Assembly (NCBI GenBank): GCA_949298955.1
Contig: CASFYQ010000002.1
Coordinates: forward strand, 186,001-250,000
DNA from: an uncultured Bacteroidales bacterium
GTDB lineage: Bacteria > Bacteroidota > Bacteroidia > Bacteroidales > Barnesiellaceae
Length of the DNA stretch: 64,000 nucleotides
Reading direction: 5' to 3'
Below are positions 37,677-46,785 of the stretch, piece after piece (position 1 is the first letter of the stretch; every line of letters begins with the position of its first letter). The notes under the pieces are model-generated. The model saw only the letters and a list, made by a program, of their open reading frames with translations, did no database searches and was not told the DNA's origin. The translations under genes and the position numbers were made by a program.

Positions 37677-40142
37677 TCAAAGGGGGTCGACATCGTAATA
37701 AAGCAGCAACGATTTGAAACGGTCGTCGACCAACATATTCTCATAGATTTGCCGCAAGATTTCCTTCACCCGCGACATCGACGCCGCCAGCTCCATCTTC
37801 AACACCACCTTGCGAATATAAAGCGACTGTATGCGGGCTACCGGCGGATTGTCAGGCCCCAACACCCGACTGCCGAACACGTCGCGCAACGCCGAGGTAT
37901 AACGCACGGCCAACTCCTGCAAGAGGGTCTCGTCGCGATGTTTCAAATAAATGTATATCAACCGGGTATAAGGAGGATAAAAGAACGACTTGCGCTCGGC
38001 CAGCTGCCGGGTATACATGCCTTCGTAATCGTGGGCTATCACTTGGCGAATAAGGGGAGCCGAGGGGTCGGAGGTCTGCAAGACCACTACCCCTTTTTTG
38101 TTCTTGCGCCCGGCCCGGCCCGAAACTTGCTCCATCATCTGGAAAGCCCGTTCATGAGCACGGAAATCGGGAAAATTCATCATCAGGTCGGCACTCAAAA
38201 TGCCCACCACGCTCACATGATCGAAATCCAAGCCCTTGGTAATCATCTGCGTACCGATGAGAATCTTGTTTTTCCCTTTCGAAAAATCGTCGATAATCTG
38301 CTCATAGGCATTGCGCGAGCGAGTCGTGTCGAGATCCATGCGCGACACCGGCACATCGGGGAAATGCCGGGCAATATCCTCCTCGATGCGTTCGGTACCA
38401 AAGCCCATCACTCCGATAGTCGGTTGACCGCAGGCGGGACACACCCGGGGAATCTCATAGGTATAACCACAATAGTGGCAGGTGAGCTGGTTGTAACGTT
38501 TGTGGTAAGTGAGAGTCACGTCGCAATGCTCGCATTTGGGAATCCAGGCGCACTGCTTGCACTCGACCATGGGTGCAAAGCCACGGCGGTTTTGAAACAG
38601 AATAACTTGCTCTCCCTCCTGTAAAGCCGCCTGCATGCGATTGAGCAACTCGGGGGTAAAGTTCCCCTGCATGCGGTTTTTCTTGCGCATCTCTTTCACA
38701 TCGACCGGGACAATCTCGGGCAGCTCCACATCGTTGAAGCGCTTTTTCAACTCTACCAGCCCATATTTCCCCTGCCGAGCATTGAAATAGGTCTCGATAG
38801 CCGGCGTTGCAGTACCCAGCAACGTCTTGGCACCGTGCATCGAAGCCAGCATGATAGCGGCATTGCGGGCATGATAACGGGGAGCCGGGTCATACTGTTT
38901 GTAAGAGGTCTCGTGTTCCTCATCGACAATCACCAGACCCAGGTCGGCAAAAGGCAAGAAAATAGACGAGCGCACCCCCAAGACAAGCCGGGGCGACCGG
39001 TCGTCGAGCAATGTATTCCAAATTTCCACCCGCTCGTTGTCCGAGAACTTGGAGTGATAAATCATCAGCTTGTCGCCAAACATCTTGCGCAACCGATTGG
39101 TCAACTGGGTAGTCAAGGCAATCTCGGGCACCAGATAAAGCACCTGCCGTCCTTCGCACAGCACCCGCTGTATAAGATGAGCGTAAATCTCGGTCTTCCC
39201 GCTCGAGGTGACACCATGCAACAAAGTTACGGCATGTTCTTTGAACGAATCGAGTATCTGCCGGTAGGCTGCTTGCTGCAACTCGCTCAACGGAGCAATC
39301 TCGCTTACCGGAAGAGCGGTCGTGTCGAAACGGCTTATCTCCTTTTTGTATACCTCGAAAATACCTTTCTCGACCATCGCCCCCAATATCGCCGACGATA
39401 CCCCCGAGCGGTCGAGCAGACTTTTGCGGGAAACCTCGCGCAACTTGCCCCTCTGCATAAAGAGCGACAAATCGAGAAACGAGAGGAGCATCACCTCCTG
39501 CTTCTTGGCCTGCTTCACCCGCTCGAAAGCCCGATGCAAAGCAGCCTCGTCGCCCGGCGCAAAGGTGAGACGGACGTAAGCCTCGGTTTTGGGACGATAG
39601 TGTGCCTTTATCTGCTCCGAAACAAACACCGCTTCGCGCTCCAACAAGAGGCGCAGCGTAGGCAACAGATTATGCATGCCGCTCTCCTTTTCGAGTTCTT
39701 GCACGGTCATGCGCGATTTTTTCGATAAAGCCGTCAACAACATCCATTCCCGCTCTTTCAGCCGGTCGTCATCAGGCTCCTCGAAATCGGGGTTCAAAGT
39801 CACAGTCGTCTCGCTTTCGAGTTTCAGCCCCGAAGGCAATGCCGCCTTGTAGACATCGCCTACCGAGCAGAGATAATAGTCGGCAATCCATTCCCAAAAC
39901 TGCAACTGCGGGCGTCGCAAAACAGGGCGATCATCGAGTATGGAAAGAATCTCTTTTACCTCGTAGCCCTGAGGCATGACATCGTGCAGCCGCACCACAA
40001 TAGCTGTGTAGTATTTCTTGCGACCGAAAGGTACCACCACCCGGCTGCCGGGCTGCAACGCGACTTGCCAATCGGAAGGAATCCGATACGTAAAATATTT
40101 ATAAAGAGGCAAGGGTAATACAACATCGGCAAATGCATTCAT
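37677..40142 (-). CDS. priA: Primosomal protein N' (replication restart helicase)
   Basis: 821 residues. The N-terminal DNA-binding domain begins FADVVLPLPLYKYFTYRIP. The helicase core has Walker A in HGVTSSGKTEIYAHL near residue 312, the DEEH box in VIVDEEHETSYKQYDPAPRY, and zinc-binding cysteines in CKQC, CEHC, CHYC and CPAC between residues about 530 and 580. It reloads the replisome at stalled forks. The promoter comes from a copy of the dispersed promoter repeat at 40190-40221. Confidence 0.97.
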   Translation of the reverse strand: MNAFADVVLPLPLYKYFTYRIPSDWQVALQPGSRVVVPFGRKKYYTAIVVRLHDVMPQGYEVKEILSILDDRPVLRRPQLQFWEWIADYYLCSVGDVYKAALPSGLKLESETTVTLNPDFEEPDDDRLKEREWMLLTALSKKSRMTVQELEKESGMHNLLPTLRLLLEREAVFVSEQIKAHYRPKTEAYVRLTFAPGDEAALHRAFERVKQAKKQEVMLLSFLDLSLFMQRGKLREVSRKSLLDRSGVSSAILGAMVEKGIFEVYKKEISRFDTTALPVSEIAPLSELQQAAYRQILDSFKEHAVTLLHGVTSSGKTEIYAHLIQRVLCEGRQVLYLVPEIALTTQLTNRLRKMFGDKLMIYHSKFSDNERVEIWNTLLDDRSPRLVLGVRSSIFLPFADLGLVIVDEEHETSYKQYDPAPRYHARNAAIMLASMHGAKTLLGTATPAIETYFNARQGKYGLVELKKRFNDVELPEIVPVDVKEMRKKNRMQGNFTPELLNRMQAALQEGEQVILFQNRRGFAPMVECKQCAWIPKCEHCDVTLTYHKRYNQLTCHYCGYTYEIPRVCPACGQPTIGVMGFGTERIEEDIARHFPDVPVSRMDLDTTRSRNAYEQIIDDFSKGKNKILIGTQMITKGLDFDHVSVVGILSADLMMNFPDFRAHERAFQMMEQVSGRAGRKNKKGVVVLQTSDPSAPLIRQVIAHDYEGMYTRQLAERKSFFYPPYTRLIYIYLKHRDETLLQELAVRYTSALRDVFGSRVLGPDNPPVARIQSLYIRKVVLKMELAASMSRVKEILRQIYENMLVDDRFKSLLLYYDVDPL

Positions 40143-40189
40143 AACGAAAAACTTTTCTTCCCGGGCAAAAATCCCGGCTCAATCTCGTA

Positions 40190-40319
40190 CAAAGATACGC
40201 AAAGGTGAGAGCAGAGACAAATGAAAACATGTGTTTTCAAATTTGGCGATGCCGAACCGAATCCAGTCTTCGTATAACAAAGATAATGAAAGTCGAAAGT
40301 AGAAAAACAAGCTCGCTTG
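40190..40319 (-). repeat. Dispersed promoter repeat, two units upstream of priA
   Basis: Unit 1 read on the minus strand: -7 box TATCTTTG (40197-40190), 20 nt, -33 box TTTG (40221-40218), then an inverted repeat TGAAAACA-TG-TGTTTTCA (40222-40239) touching the -33 box. Unit 2: box TATCTTTG (40285-40278) and inverted repeat CAAGC-TC-GCTTG (40308-40319). Shared segments with the copies at 48550, 59343 and 60597 include the run of bases between the two promoter boxes. Confidence 0.75.
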
Positions 40320-40405
40320 ATTTTTTTATACTGAGACGCATCTTATCTTATGAAAAGATAGTGAAAGGGAACAAGGTTACTTGGATTTTTCCCTGTCCTG
40401 TCCGG

Positions 40406-41248
40406 TCATCTGTCAGGGCGGTTATCCTTCAAAAGATTATTCCTGTATTCAGTAGGATAAACTCCCAACCGCTTTTGCACATACCGACTGAAATAGGAGA
40501 CGGAAGAGAAATTCATCTGCTCTGCAATTTCGGTCATGGAGAGTCCTTTTTGCCGAAGCAGGCGGGTGATTTCCTGCATGGTGAAGCGGTCTATCCAGTA
40601 AGAAGCCGGCTTCCCGCTTACCTTTTTGCATATTTCCGACAAATAGTGGGGCGTGATGCAAAGCCGTGACGCATAAAATTCGAGGGCTCGATTTCGAATA
40701 TACTCACCGTTATACAGCAATTCTATGAAGCCTCGTAACAGAGAGGTAACTCGCTCCGACACTTGCAAGTCCCTGTGGCTACGCGCGTGAATGTCGTACA
40801 AGTCAAGAATATGGGCTGTCAGCAGGCTGCCTAACAATTCTTCTCGAAAAAAATGTTTCTCTTCTTCCATACGCATACGCAGATATTGCAAGGCGGCCTC
40901 GCATATCCGGAAATCCCGTTCGGAAAGTTTCATGACCGGATTCCGCAAAAGCGACAGATGCCCTATGATGCCATAATTACTGCGAATGGCAATCGAAGTA
41001 ACGAATGCTTCCGAAAGGTTCATCAGAATACCTTGGAAATCATCTGATGCAGTGAAATCCGATGCAAGTGTCGCATTGGGCAGAATAACATAGTCACCGG
41101 CTGCAATGTTATAATGGGTATCTTGAAAAGAGAATCCCATATTACCTTTTCGGCAAAGGATATGGATTACTCTTCCCGCATATCGCAAAGTATTAAAATC
41201 ATGCCATGTATCGGCAAAAACAATACCATCAAATTTCGTATCGCTCAT
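40406..41248 (-). CDS. AraC-family transcriptional regulator
   Basis: 280 residues. The N-terminal cupin-like sensor domain (HILCRKGNMGFSFQDTHYNI, AAGDYVILPNATLASDF) is followed by a C-terminal double helix-turn-helix (about residues 180-275), with GLSMTEIAEQMNFSSVSYFS as the second HTH and the family ending RYVQKRLGVYPTEYRNN. It is divergent from the aldo-keto reductase and hydrolase genes, which it probably controls. Its promoter places the transcript start at or next to its own ATG. The inducer is not known. Confidence 0.9.
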   Translation of the reverse strand: MSDTKFDGIVFADTWHDFNTLRYAGRVIHILCRKGNMGFSFQDTHYNIAAGDYVILPNATLASDFTASDDFQGILMNLSEAFVTSIAIRSNYGIIGHLSLLRNPVMKLSERDFRICEAALQYLRMRMEEEKHFFREELLGSLLTAHILDLYDIHARSHRDLQVSERVTSLLRGFIELLYNGEYIRNRALEFYASRLCITPHYLSEICKKVSGKPASYWIDRFTMQEITRLLRQKGLSMTEIAEQMNFSSVSYFSRYVQKRLGVYPTEYRNNLLKDNRPDR

Positions 41249-41252
41249 TATC

Positions 41253-41282
41253 CAAATCTATTTATTGACAAAAATGCACAAA
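41253..41282 (-). promoter_or_regulatory. Promoter of the AraC-family gene
   Basis: On the minus strand TTTG (41282-41279), 18 nt, TAGATTTG (41260-41253). The start of transcription would be near 41247, so the mRNA would begin at about the ATG (41248-41246), as a leaderless or nearly leaderless message. Confidence 0.6.
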
Positions 41283-41342
41283 AACCACGAATAGTGAAAA
41301 TATTGCTCCAAATTATGAATCAATAGAGCAATAGACTCCCCG

Positions 41343-41350
41343 TAATTTTG
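41343..41350 (+). promoter_or_regulatory. Promoter -7 box of the aldo-keto reductase operon
   Basis: TAATTTTG fits TAnnTTTG and lies 26 bp before the ATG at 41377. No good -33 box is present, as expected for a promoter that needs an activator such as the divergent AraC-type protein. Confidence 0.6.
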
Positions 41351-41376
41351 TATCAAAGTTAAAACCTTATAAGCAT

Positions 41377-42225
41377 ATGAAAGATGTAAGACTGAACAAT
41401 GGCGTAATGATGCCGGCCATCGGATTCGGCGTATTTCAGATTCCGGAGGATAAAACAGAACGTGCCGTAAGCGATGCTATCGAAGTGGGGTATCGGCTGT
41501 TCGACACGGCAGCTTCCTATTTCAACGAAAAACAAGTGGGCAATGCCATCAGGCAAAGCGGCATCAAGCGTGAGGATTTTTTCATCACCACCAAATTATG
41601 GGTGCAGGATTATGAGTATGACGACGCACTCCGCGCCTTTGACAAGTCATTGAAATTGCTCGGGCTCGATTATATCGACCTCTATCTGTTGCACAAGCCC
41701 TACGGCAACTATTATGCCGCATGGAGAGCCTGCGAACGGCTTTACAAAGAAGGTCTTGTCCGCGCCATCGGCGTGACCAGTTTCTCCAATGAACGCTTGC
41801 AGGACCTTTTTCTTCACAATGAGGTGAAACCTGCCGTGAATCAGCTTGAAACACACCCGTTTTTCCAGCAGCGTGCCGCCAATACGTTCTTGCTGAAAGA
41901 GGCTATCCAGCACGAGGCGTGGGCTCCTTTTGCCGAAGGGAAGAACGACATTTGGAACAACTCCGTGCTGAAAGCCATTGCAGAAAAACACAGGCGGACG
42001 GTAGGGCAAATTGTCCTCCGCTGGCTGAACCAGCGCAATGTGGTGGTCATTCCCAAGACAGTGCATAAGGAGCGTATGGCAGAGAACCTTGCCATCTTCG
42101 ATTTTACCCTTACAGACGGAGAAATGCAGGCCATTGCAGGGTTGGACACGGGGAAAAGCCCTATCTACGATGACATGGATTTGGAAACGGTGAAAGGCAT
42201 CGGATTGCACAAAATACATGATTAG
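41377..42225 (+). CDS. Aldo/keto reductase
   Basis: 282-residue NADPH-dependent TIM-barrel reductase. Catalytic residues can be placed: Asp and Tyr in RLFDTAASYFNE (near residues 48 and 53), Lys in FFITTKLWVQ and His in DLYLLHKPYG. The cofactor-binding end IPKTVHKERMAENLAIF is near residue 228. The substrate is unknown. The next gene starts about 9 nt later, so the two form an operon divergent from the AraC-type regulator. Confidence 0.92.
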   Translation: MKDVRLNNGVMMPAIGFGVFQIPEDKTERAVSDAIEVGYRLFDTAASYFNEKQVGNAIRQSGIKREDFFITTKLWVQDYEYDDALRAFDKSLKLLGLDYIDLYLLHKPYGNYYAAWRACERLYKEGLVRAIGVTSFSNERLQDLFLHNEVKPAVNQLETHPFFQQRAANTFLLKEAIQHEAWAPFAEGKNDIWNNSVLKAIAEKHRRTVGQIVLRWLNQRNVVVIPKTVHKERMAENLAIFDFTLTDGEMQAIAGLDTGKSPIYDDMDLETVKGIGLHKIHD

Positions 42226-42234
42226 TTGAAAACA

Positions 42235-43266
42235 ATGATCAGGATAATTTCAATCATGCTCTGCCTGTCATTGGCTTTTCCTCATGCCATGACAGGGCAG
42301 GACAATCAAAGGAACAAAGGTATGGAAATATTGAATCTGACACGGGAATGGGACAAGACTTTCCCGAAGAGCGACAAAGTCGTTCACAGCAAAGTAACTT
42401 TTGAAAACCGCTACGGCATCACGCTCGCCGCAGACCTCTATGTTCCGAAAGGAGCAAGCGGACGGTTGGCCGCCATCATCGTATGCGGCCCTTATGGTGC
42501 GGTTAAAGAGCAATGTTCGGGTCTTTATGCCCAAACCATGGCCGAGCGTGGATTCCTTACACTGGCTTTCGACCCCTCCTATTGTGGCGAGAGCGGCGGA
42601 CATCCTCGGTATGTTTCTTCGCCGGACATCAATACGGAAGATTACAGCGCAGCGGTAGACTATCTTATTTTGCGTGACGATGTAGATGAAAACCGCATAG
42701 GTATCATCGGTATTTGCGGCTGGGGCGGATTGGCTATCAGTGCAGCCGTCATGGATACACGCATCAAGGCTACGGTATCTTCTACCATGGGAGCGTTCGA
42801 TACGTTCAATACGCCGGAAGAACGCTATGAAGCACGCCGCCGGCTCAACGAACAGCGCACCATCGATGCCCGCAACGGCAATCGTGCGATGGCCGGAGGC
42901 GTACCCGACACATTACCTGCCGATGCCCCCCGGTTTATGAAAGATTACCACGACTACTACAAGACATCACGAGGGTATCACCCTCGTTCACTCAACTCCA
43001 ATGCGGGGTGGCAGACCATCACCAACCTGCCGTTCTTTACTTTCCCGTTGATGGCCTATGCAGGCGAAATAAAAAGTGCCGTGCTTGTCGTGCATGGCGA
43101 CAAGGCCTACTCGCTTCCGGCTTCACAAGAGGCGTTCAGCAAATTGAAAGGCGACAACAAGGAACTGATGATTATTCCCGGAGCGAGCCATACCGACTTG
43201 TACGACCGGTTGGATATAATTCCGTTCGACAAGTTCGAAGCGTTTTTCAGGGAGAACTTAAAGTAA
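42235..43266 (+). CDS. Alpha/beta hydrolase, exported
   Basis: 343 residues from the ATG at 42235 (MIRIISIMLCLSLAFPHAMT, a signal peptide); a TTG 9 nt upstream would add three residues. The hydrolase core has LAAIIVCGPYGAVKEQ, a nucleophile-elbow-like GIIGICGWGGLAISAAVM near residue 160 in which the usual GxSxG Ser is Cys or Gly (GICGWGG), and C-terminal GASHTDLYD (His). The changed nucleophile residue deserves attention. The substrate is unknown. A strong terminator follows. Confidence 0.82.
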   Translation: MIRIISIMLCLSLAFPHAMTGQDNQRNKGMEILNLTREWDKTFPKSDKVVHSKVTFENRYGITLAADLYVPKGASGRLAAIIVCGPYGAVKEQCSGLYAQTMAERGFLTLAFDPSYCGESGGHPRYVSSPDINTEDYSAAVDYLILRDDVDENRIGIIGICGWGGLAISAAVMDTRIKATVSSTMGAFDTFNTPEERYEARRRLNEQRTIDARNGNRAMAGGVPDTLPADAPRFMKDYHDYYKTSRGYHPRSLNSNAGWQTITNLPFFTFPLMAYAGEIKSAVLVVHGDKAYSLPASQEAFSKLKGDNKELMIIPGASHTDLYDRLDIIPFDKFEAFFRENLK

Positions 43267-43289
43267 CCGCATCGGTCAAAAAACAGATT

Positions 43290-43329
43290 CAGATGGCTGG
43301 TATTACGGTTTTACCGGCCATCTGTTTTT
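43290..43329 (+). terminator. Intrinsic terminator after the alpha/beta hydrolase
   Basis: Arms 43290-43302 and 43312-43324 pair over 13 positions (one G-T pair) with a 9-nt loop, followed by five T. An A run on the left side makes it possibly active in both directions. Confidence 0.88.
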
Positions 43330-43375
43330 AACGTAGATGAACAGAAAGAGCATCGGGAACAAACAAAAACATCAC

Positions 43376-43412
43376 AAAAAAGCGGGGCCGAGAGCCTCGC
43401 TCCCTGCCCCGC
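43376..43412 (-). terminator. Intrinsic terminator after the porin-family gene
   Basis: On the minus strand arms 43412-43406 and 43388-43382 (GCGGGGC) close a 17-nt loop and are followed by six T (43381-43376). Confidence 0.78.
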
Positions 43413-43434
43413 CATATCATATCGGATAATCGTT

Positions 43435-44046
43435 TTAGAACAAATAGGCTGCCGTGACGGTCCAAGCCCGACTCTTACCGTTCAAAGTCGAATTGAGGAT
43501 ATTGTCCTCGACCTCCATGGTCTTGCCCAATCCCCAGCCATACTGCCCGGCAATCTGCAAATGTTTAAAGAGTTCGAGACCTATACCTACATTGATGGCC
43601 GTTTCGAAACTCTTATTCTTATATTGATCGGCAAAGTTGTCGCCTATCCGAAAACCGAAACTGGGGCCCGCATAAACAAACGGTGCCAATACCGACCCTA
43701 CCACCGGCAGAGAGAATTTATATTTCAGGTTGATAGGAATCTCTATGTAATCGGTATGTTGACTTTCAGAAAGCCCGGAAACAGTCTCTTTGAGATTAGA
43801 ACCTTTGCGAGTGTACATCACACTGGCATCGACACCTATACCGATAACGGGAACCATAAACTCGGCCATAAGACCACCGGTAAAGCTCGTGATGTTACCC
43901 GACTTGAAATTCTCCGACAAATTCCCGCCAAGAGAAAGCGTAGAAATGTTCACACCTACTTTGGGACCGAACTTGAATTGTGCATTGGCCGGAACAGCCA
44001 AAAACAGGACAGCCACGAGAGCTACACAAAAAATCGCCTTTTTCAT
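43435..44046 (-). CDS. Porin-family outer-membrane beta-barrel protein
   Basis: 203 residues from the ATG at 44044-44046 (MKKAIFCVALVAVLFLAVPA, signal peptide); the frame to 44109 adds 21 residues with no signal. After cleavage, FKFGPKVGVNISTLSLGGN and repeated amphipathic strands lead to a C-terminal Phe (WTVTAAYLF), the usual end of outer-membrane barrels. No specific transport role can be assigned. The gene has its own promoter (44161-44129) and terminator. Confidence 0.82.
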   Translation of the reverse strand: MKKAIFCVALVAVLFLAVPANAQFKFGPKVGVNISTLSLGGNLSENFKSGNITSFTGGLMAEFMVPVIGIGVDASVMYTRKGSNLKETVSGLSESQHTDYIEIPINLKYKFSLPVVGSVLAPFVYAGPSFGFRIGDNFADQYKNKSFETAINVGIGLELFKHLQIAGQYGWGLGKTMEVEDNILNSTLNGKSRAWTVTAAYLF

Positions 44047-44128
44047 AATTCTCTTTTTATTTATATTTCTAAATTCACAACGACGGAGGGCTACTTTATT
44101 ATAACCCATCTCGGCACCGCTATTTGCA

Positions 44129-44161
44129 CAAAGATAAAATAAAATATATTAAAATCACAAA
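44129..44161 (-). promoter_or_regulatory. Promoter of the porin-family gene
   Basis: On the minus strand TTTG (44161-44158), 21 nt, TATCTTTG (44136-44129). It gives a leader of about 75 nt. Confidence 0.65.
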
Positions 44162-44253
44162 ATCGAGAAAGAATTTGACAAGAGGCACAAAAATTTACAG
44201 ACTCTTGTCGGCTATCGAAAAAAATAGCGTATCTTCGACAATCGAAAAAAACA

Positions 44254-44586
44254 ATGTGCCAGCTTATGGATATAATGGACAACAAGCCTACGGTCGAAGA
44301 AGAAATCGTAAAGATGCTTCGAACCGTCTACGACCCCGAAATCCCGGTCAACATATACGACCTCGGCCTCATCTATAATATAGAGGTGAACGACGGTGTC
44401 GTGAAGATAGATATGACGCTTACCGCGCCCAACTGTCCCGCAGCCGATTTTATCATCGAGGACGTGCGTATGAAAATCGAGAGCATCGAAAATGTAAAAA
44501 GCGTGGATATTCAACTCGTGTTCGAGCCCGAGTGGGACAAGGACATGATGAGCGAAGAGGCTAAACTCGAACTCGGATTCTTATAA
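44254..44586 (+). CDS. MIP18/DUF59-family iron-sulfur assembly protein (SufT-like)
   Basis: 110 residues. The DUF59 core reads VYDPEIPVNIYDLGLIYNIE, then MTLTAPNCPAADFIIEDV, which contains the conserved Cys, and FEPEWDKDMMSEEAKLELGF at the end. Relatives help to mature iron-sulfur proteins. Starts at 44266 or 44275 (MDNKPTVEEE) are also possible, and the last fits the family N-terminus best. lpxH follows 12 nt later on the same strand. Confidence 0.88.
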   Translation: MCQLMDIMDNKPTVEEEIVKMLRTVYDPEIPVNIYDLGLIYNIEVNDGVVKIDMTLTAPNCPAADFIIEDVRMKIESIENVKSVDIQLVFEPEWDKDMMSEEAKLELGFL

Positions 44587-44598
44587 CCCCCACCGCCT

Positions 44599-45348
44599 AT
44601 GCCCGGAACCAAGACCTATTTCGCCGCCGATTTCCATTTGGGAGCCCGATACATCGAGAATCCCCTGGAATATGAACGCCGTATCGTGCGGTGGCTCGAC
44701 AGCATCAAGACCGATGCCGGCACCCTCTACCTACTGGGCGATATTCTCGACTATTGGTATGAATACCGCTATGTAGTGCCCCGGGGATTCACCCGCTTCT
44801 TCGGCAAACTGGCCGAATTGAGCGACAGCGGTGTCGATATTCACTGGTTCATCGGCAACCACGACATCTGGATTTTCGACTACCTCCCCCACGAGTTGGG
44901 CATCACCATGCACGACGGCACCCTCATCACCGAGATTGGCGGTAAGCGCTTCTTCCTCTCCCACGGCGACAACGTGGGCCAGCGGGATTTTTCGTTTCGA
45001 CTGCTTCGCACCATCTTCCGCAACCGTTTCTGCCAACGTCTCTACGCCGCCATACACCCACGGTGGACCATTGCCTTTGCCCTGCGATGGTCGGCCCACA
45101 GCCGCAAGGCCGGCAACGACTACGCCCAATACCAGGGAGAGAAAAACGAGCATCTCGTACGCTTTGCCAAAGAATACCGTCGAGAGCACCCCATCGATTA
45201 TTTCATCTTCGGCCACCGGCATATCCTGCTCGACCTGGCGCTGCCCCAGCAAAGCCGCATCGTCATTTTAGGCGACTGGATTAAGAACCCCTCTTATGCC
45301 GTACTGGACGAAACAGGTCTAAATCTGTATGACTATATCGAAGAATAA
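44599..45348 (+). CDS. lpxH: UDP-2,3-diacylglucosamine diphosphatase
   Basis: 249-residue metallophosphoesterase. The metal motifs appear in order: FAADFHLGA, YLLGDILDYW, FIGNHDIW, LSHGDNVG and FGHRHILL. LpxH cleaves UDP-2,3-diacylglucosamine to lipid X, the fourth step of lipid A synthesis, at the cytoplasmic side of the inner membrane. It follows the SufT-like gene by 12 nt. Confidence 0.93.
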   Translation: MPGTKTYFAADFHLGARYIENPLEYERRIVRWLDSIKTDAGTLYLLGDILDYWYEYRYVVPRGFTRFFGKLAELSDSGVDIHWFIGNHDIWIFDYLPHELGITMHDGTLITEIGGKRFFLSHGDNVGQRDFSFRLLRTIFRNRFCQRLYAAIHPRWTIAFALRWSAHSRKAGNDYAQYQGEKNEHLVRFAKEYRREHPIDYFIFGHRHILLDLALPQQSRIVILGDWIKNPSYAVLDETGLNLYDYIEE

Positions 45349-45801
45349 AGTCTCGAAAAAACGGTTTTAAGTTTTTTTACACCTTCAAGAGCATATCCGG
45401 GCTATTGCCCCAAACGTTTATTCGACAACAATTTACAACCTTGCACCAGCAAAAAATAATTGTAAAAACATATTATAAAACATATTTTTTTATTTGCTTA
45501 TCTGCAAAAAAAAGTTGTCCTTTGTGTCAATAACCTAAAACAATCTTTTTTACCTTAAAAAAATTAATACCTATTGAAAACCTATAAAAAAAGAGCTTTT
45601 GAGAAAAAGCTCTTTTTTTATTCTTCATACCCCCATTAGCTCACCCATTTGCAATCCCTTTACCCACCCGATTGCACCAAGTCACTCCTCCTCCACCAAC
45701 CGCAACGTCTCAACCAGGCAAAACATCGTCTCCTGTACTCTCCTTCCGCAATTTTTCCAGAAAACAATAGAGAAAGCCTTTACTTTTATTGATCCATTTT
45801 A
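45349..45801. other. AT-rich intergenic region between lpxH and the restriction-modification island
   Basis: About 450 bp with no supported gene; it marks the left border of the AT-rich island. It contains one terminator hairpin (45586-45619) and a GATC site (45791-45794) just before the promoter of the methyltransferase. Confidence 0.5.
45586..45619. terminator. Bidirectional intrinsic terminator
   Basis: An 11-bp stem (45590-45600 and 45605-45615) with loop GAGA, an A run on the left and seven T on the right. It separates lpxH from the methyltransferase genes. Confidence 0.78.
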
Positions 45802-45832
45802 TTGGGAGAATGGTCGGTTATCGCTATTTTTG
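45802..45832 (+). promoter_or_regulatory. Promoter of the DpnII-like operon
   Basis: TTG (45802-45804) and TATTTTTG (45825-45832) about 20 nt apart. The transcript would start near 45839, 34 nt before the ATG at 45873, which supports that start. A GATC site lies 8 nt upstream of the -33 box, so methylation could affect the promoter. Confidence 0.6.
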
Positions 45833-45872
45833 CATGGTAATACACAGGCTTTCTCCGTATATCTGGGCTCAT

Positions 45873-46784
45873 ATGAAAAGATTCTATACATATCCGGCAA
45901 AACCATTCGTCAAGTGGGTTGGAGGTAAGACTCAACTTCTTGAAGACATAAAAAGGGCTCTACCTCATGATTTATCACAGAGGAAAGATATGATTTATAT
46001 CGAGCCATTTGTTGGTGGAGGAGCCGTTTTATTCTGGATTTTACAAGAGTATCCGAACATAACAAAAGCCATAATCAATGATATAAACGAGGAGTTGATT
46101 TGTACATATCGGGTAATAAAATCAGATGTCGAAAATCTGATTGTCGAATTGACACGAATCCAATCTGAATATCTTGCTCTTGATACGGTTGCACGAAAAG
46201 ATTATTTTCTGTCCAAACGTGAACTTTTTAATGGCCGAAATAATTCTGCCGTTGAAACTGCTGCATTGTTTATTTTTCTCAATCGTACTTGCTTCAATGG
46301 GTTATACCGCGTAAACTCCAAAGGGGAATTTAATGTCCCTCATGGGAGATACACAAACCCCAAAATTTGTGACGAAGGAACATTAAGAGCCGATTCATCT
46401 GTTCTACAACGAGTTGAAATTCTTTGTGGAGACTTTGCACAAACAGGCAAATATGCTGGCGACCATGTTTTGTATTATTTTGATCCTCCATATCGACCGC
46501 TAACAGAAACCTCCGCATTTACCTCTTACGCAAAAGATGGATTTGACGATAGGGAGCAGATACGGCTTCGAGATTTTTGCGAACAGATTGCCCAACATAA
46601 ATCTTTGTTTGTTGCAAGTAATTCAGACCCCCAAAATGTGAATAACGGAGATGACTTTTTTGACCATCTTTACAAAATGTTTTCCATCAAACGAGTCTCT
46701 GCCGCGAGAATGATAAACTCAAAGAGGAACGGGCGTGGGGCTATTTCCGAGATAATGATTTCGAACGTTGCTAATGCATACTGA
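45873..46784 (+). CDS. Dam-family adenine methyltransferase, DpnM-like (M1, GATC)
   Basis: 303 residues from the ATG at 45873 (MKRFYTYPAKPFVKWVGGKT). The SAM-binding motif VKWVGGKTQLLEDI comes first and the catalytic motif DPPYRPLTETSAF near residue 205, the order of the Dam/DpnM class. IYIEPFVGGGAVLFW and FLNRTCFNGLYRVN are also typical. It should methylate adenine in GATC, judging from the DpnII-like neighbour. The frame is intact. It is the first gene of an M1-R-M2 operon in AT-rich DNA. Confidence 0.9.
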   Translation: MKRFYTYPAKPFVKWVGGKTQLLEDIKRALPHDLSQRKDMIYIEPFVGGGAVLFWILQEYPNITKAIINDINEELICTYRVIKSDVENLIVELTRIQSEYLALDTVARKDYFLSKRELFNGRNNSAVETAALFIFLNRTCFNGLYRVNSKGEFNVPHGRYTNPKICDEGTLRADSSVLQRVEILCGDFAQTGKYAGDHVLYYFDPPYRPLTETSAFTSYAKDGFDDREQIRLRDFCEQIAQHKSLFVASNSDPQNVNNGDDFFDHLYKMFSIKRVSAARMINSKRNGRGAISEIMISNVANAY

Positions 46785-46785
46785 T

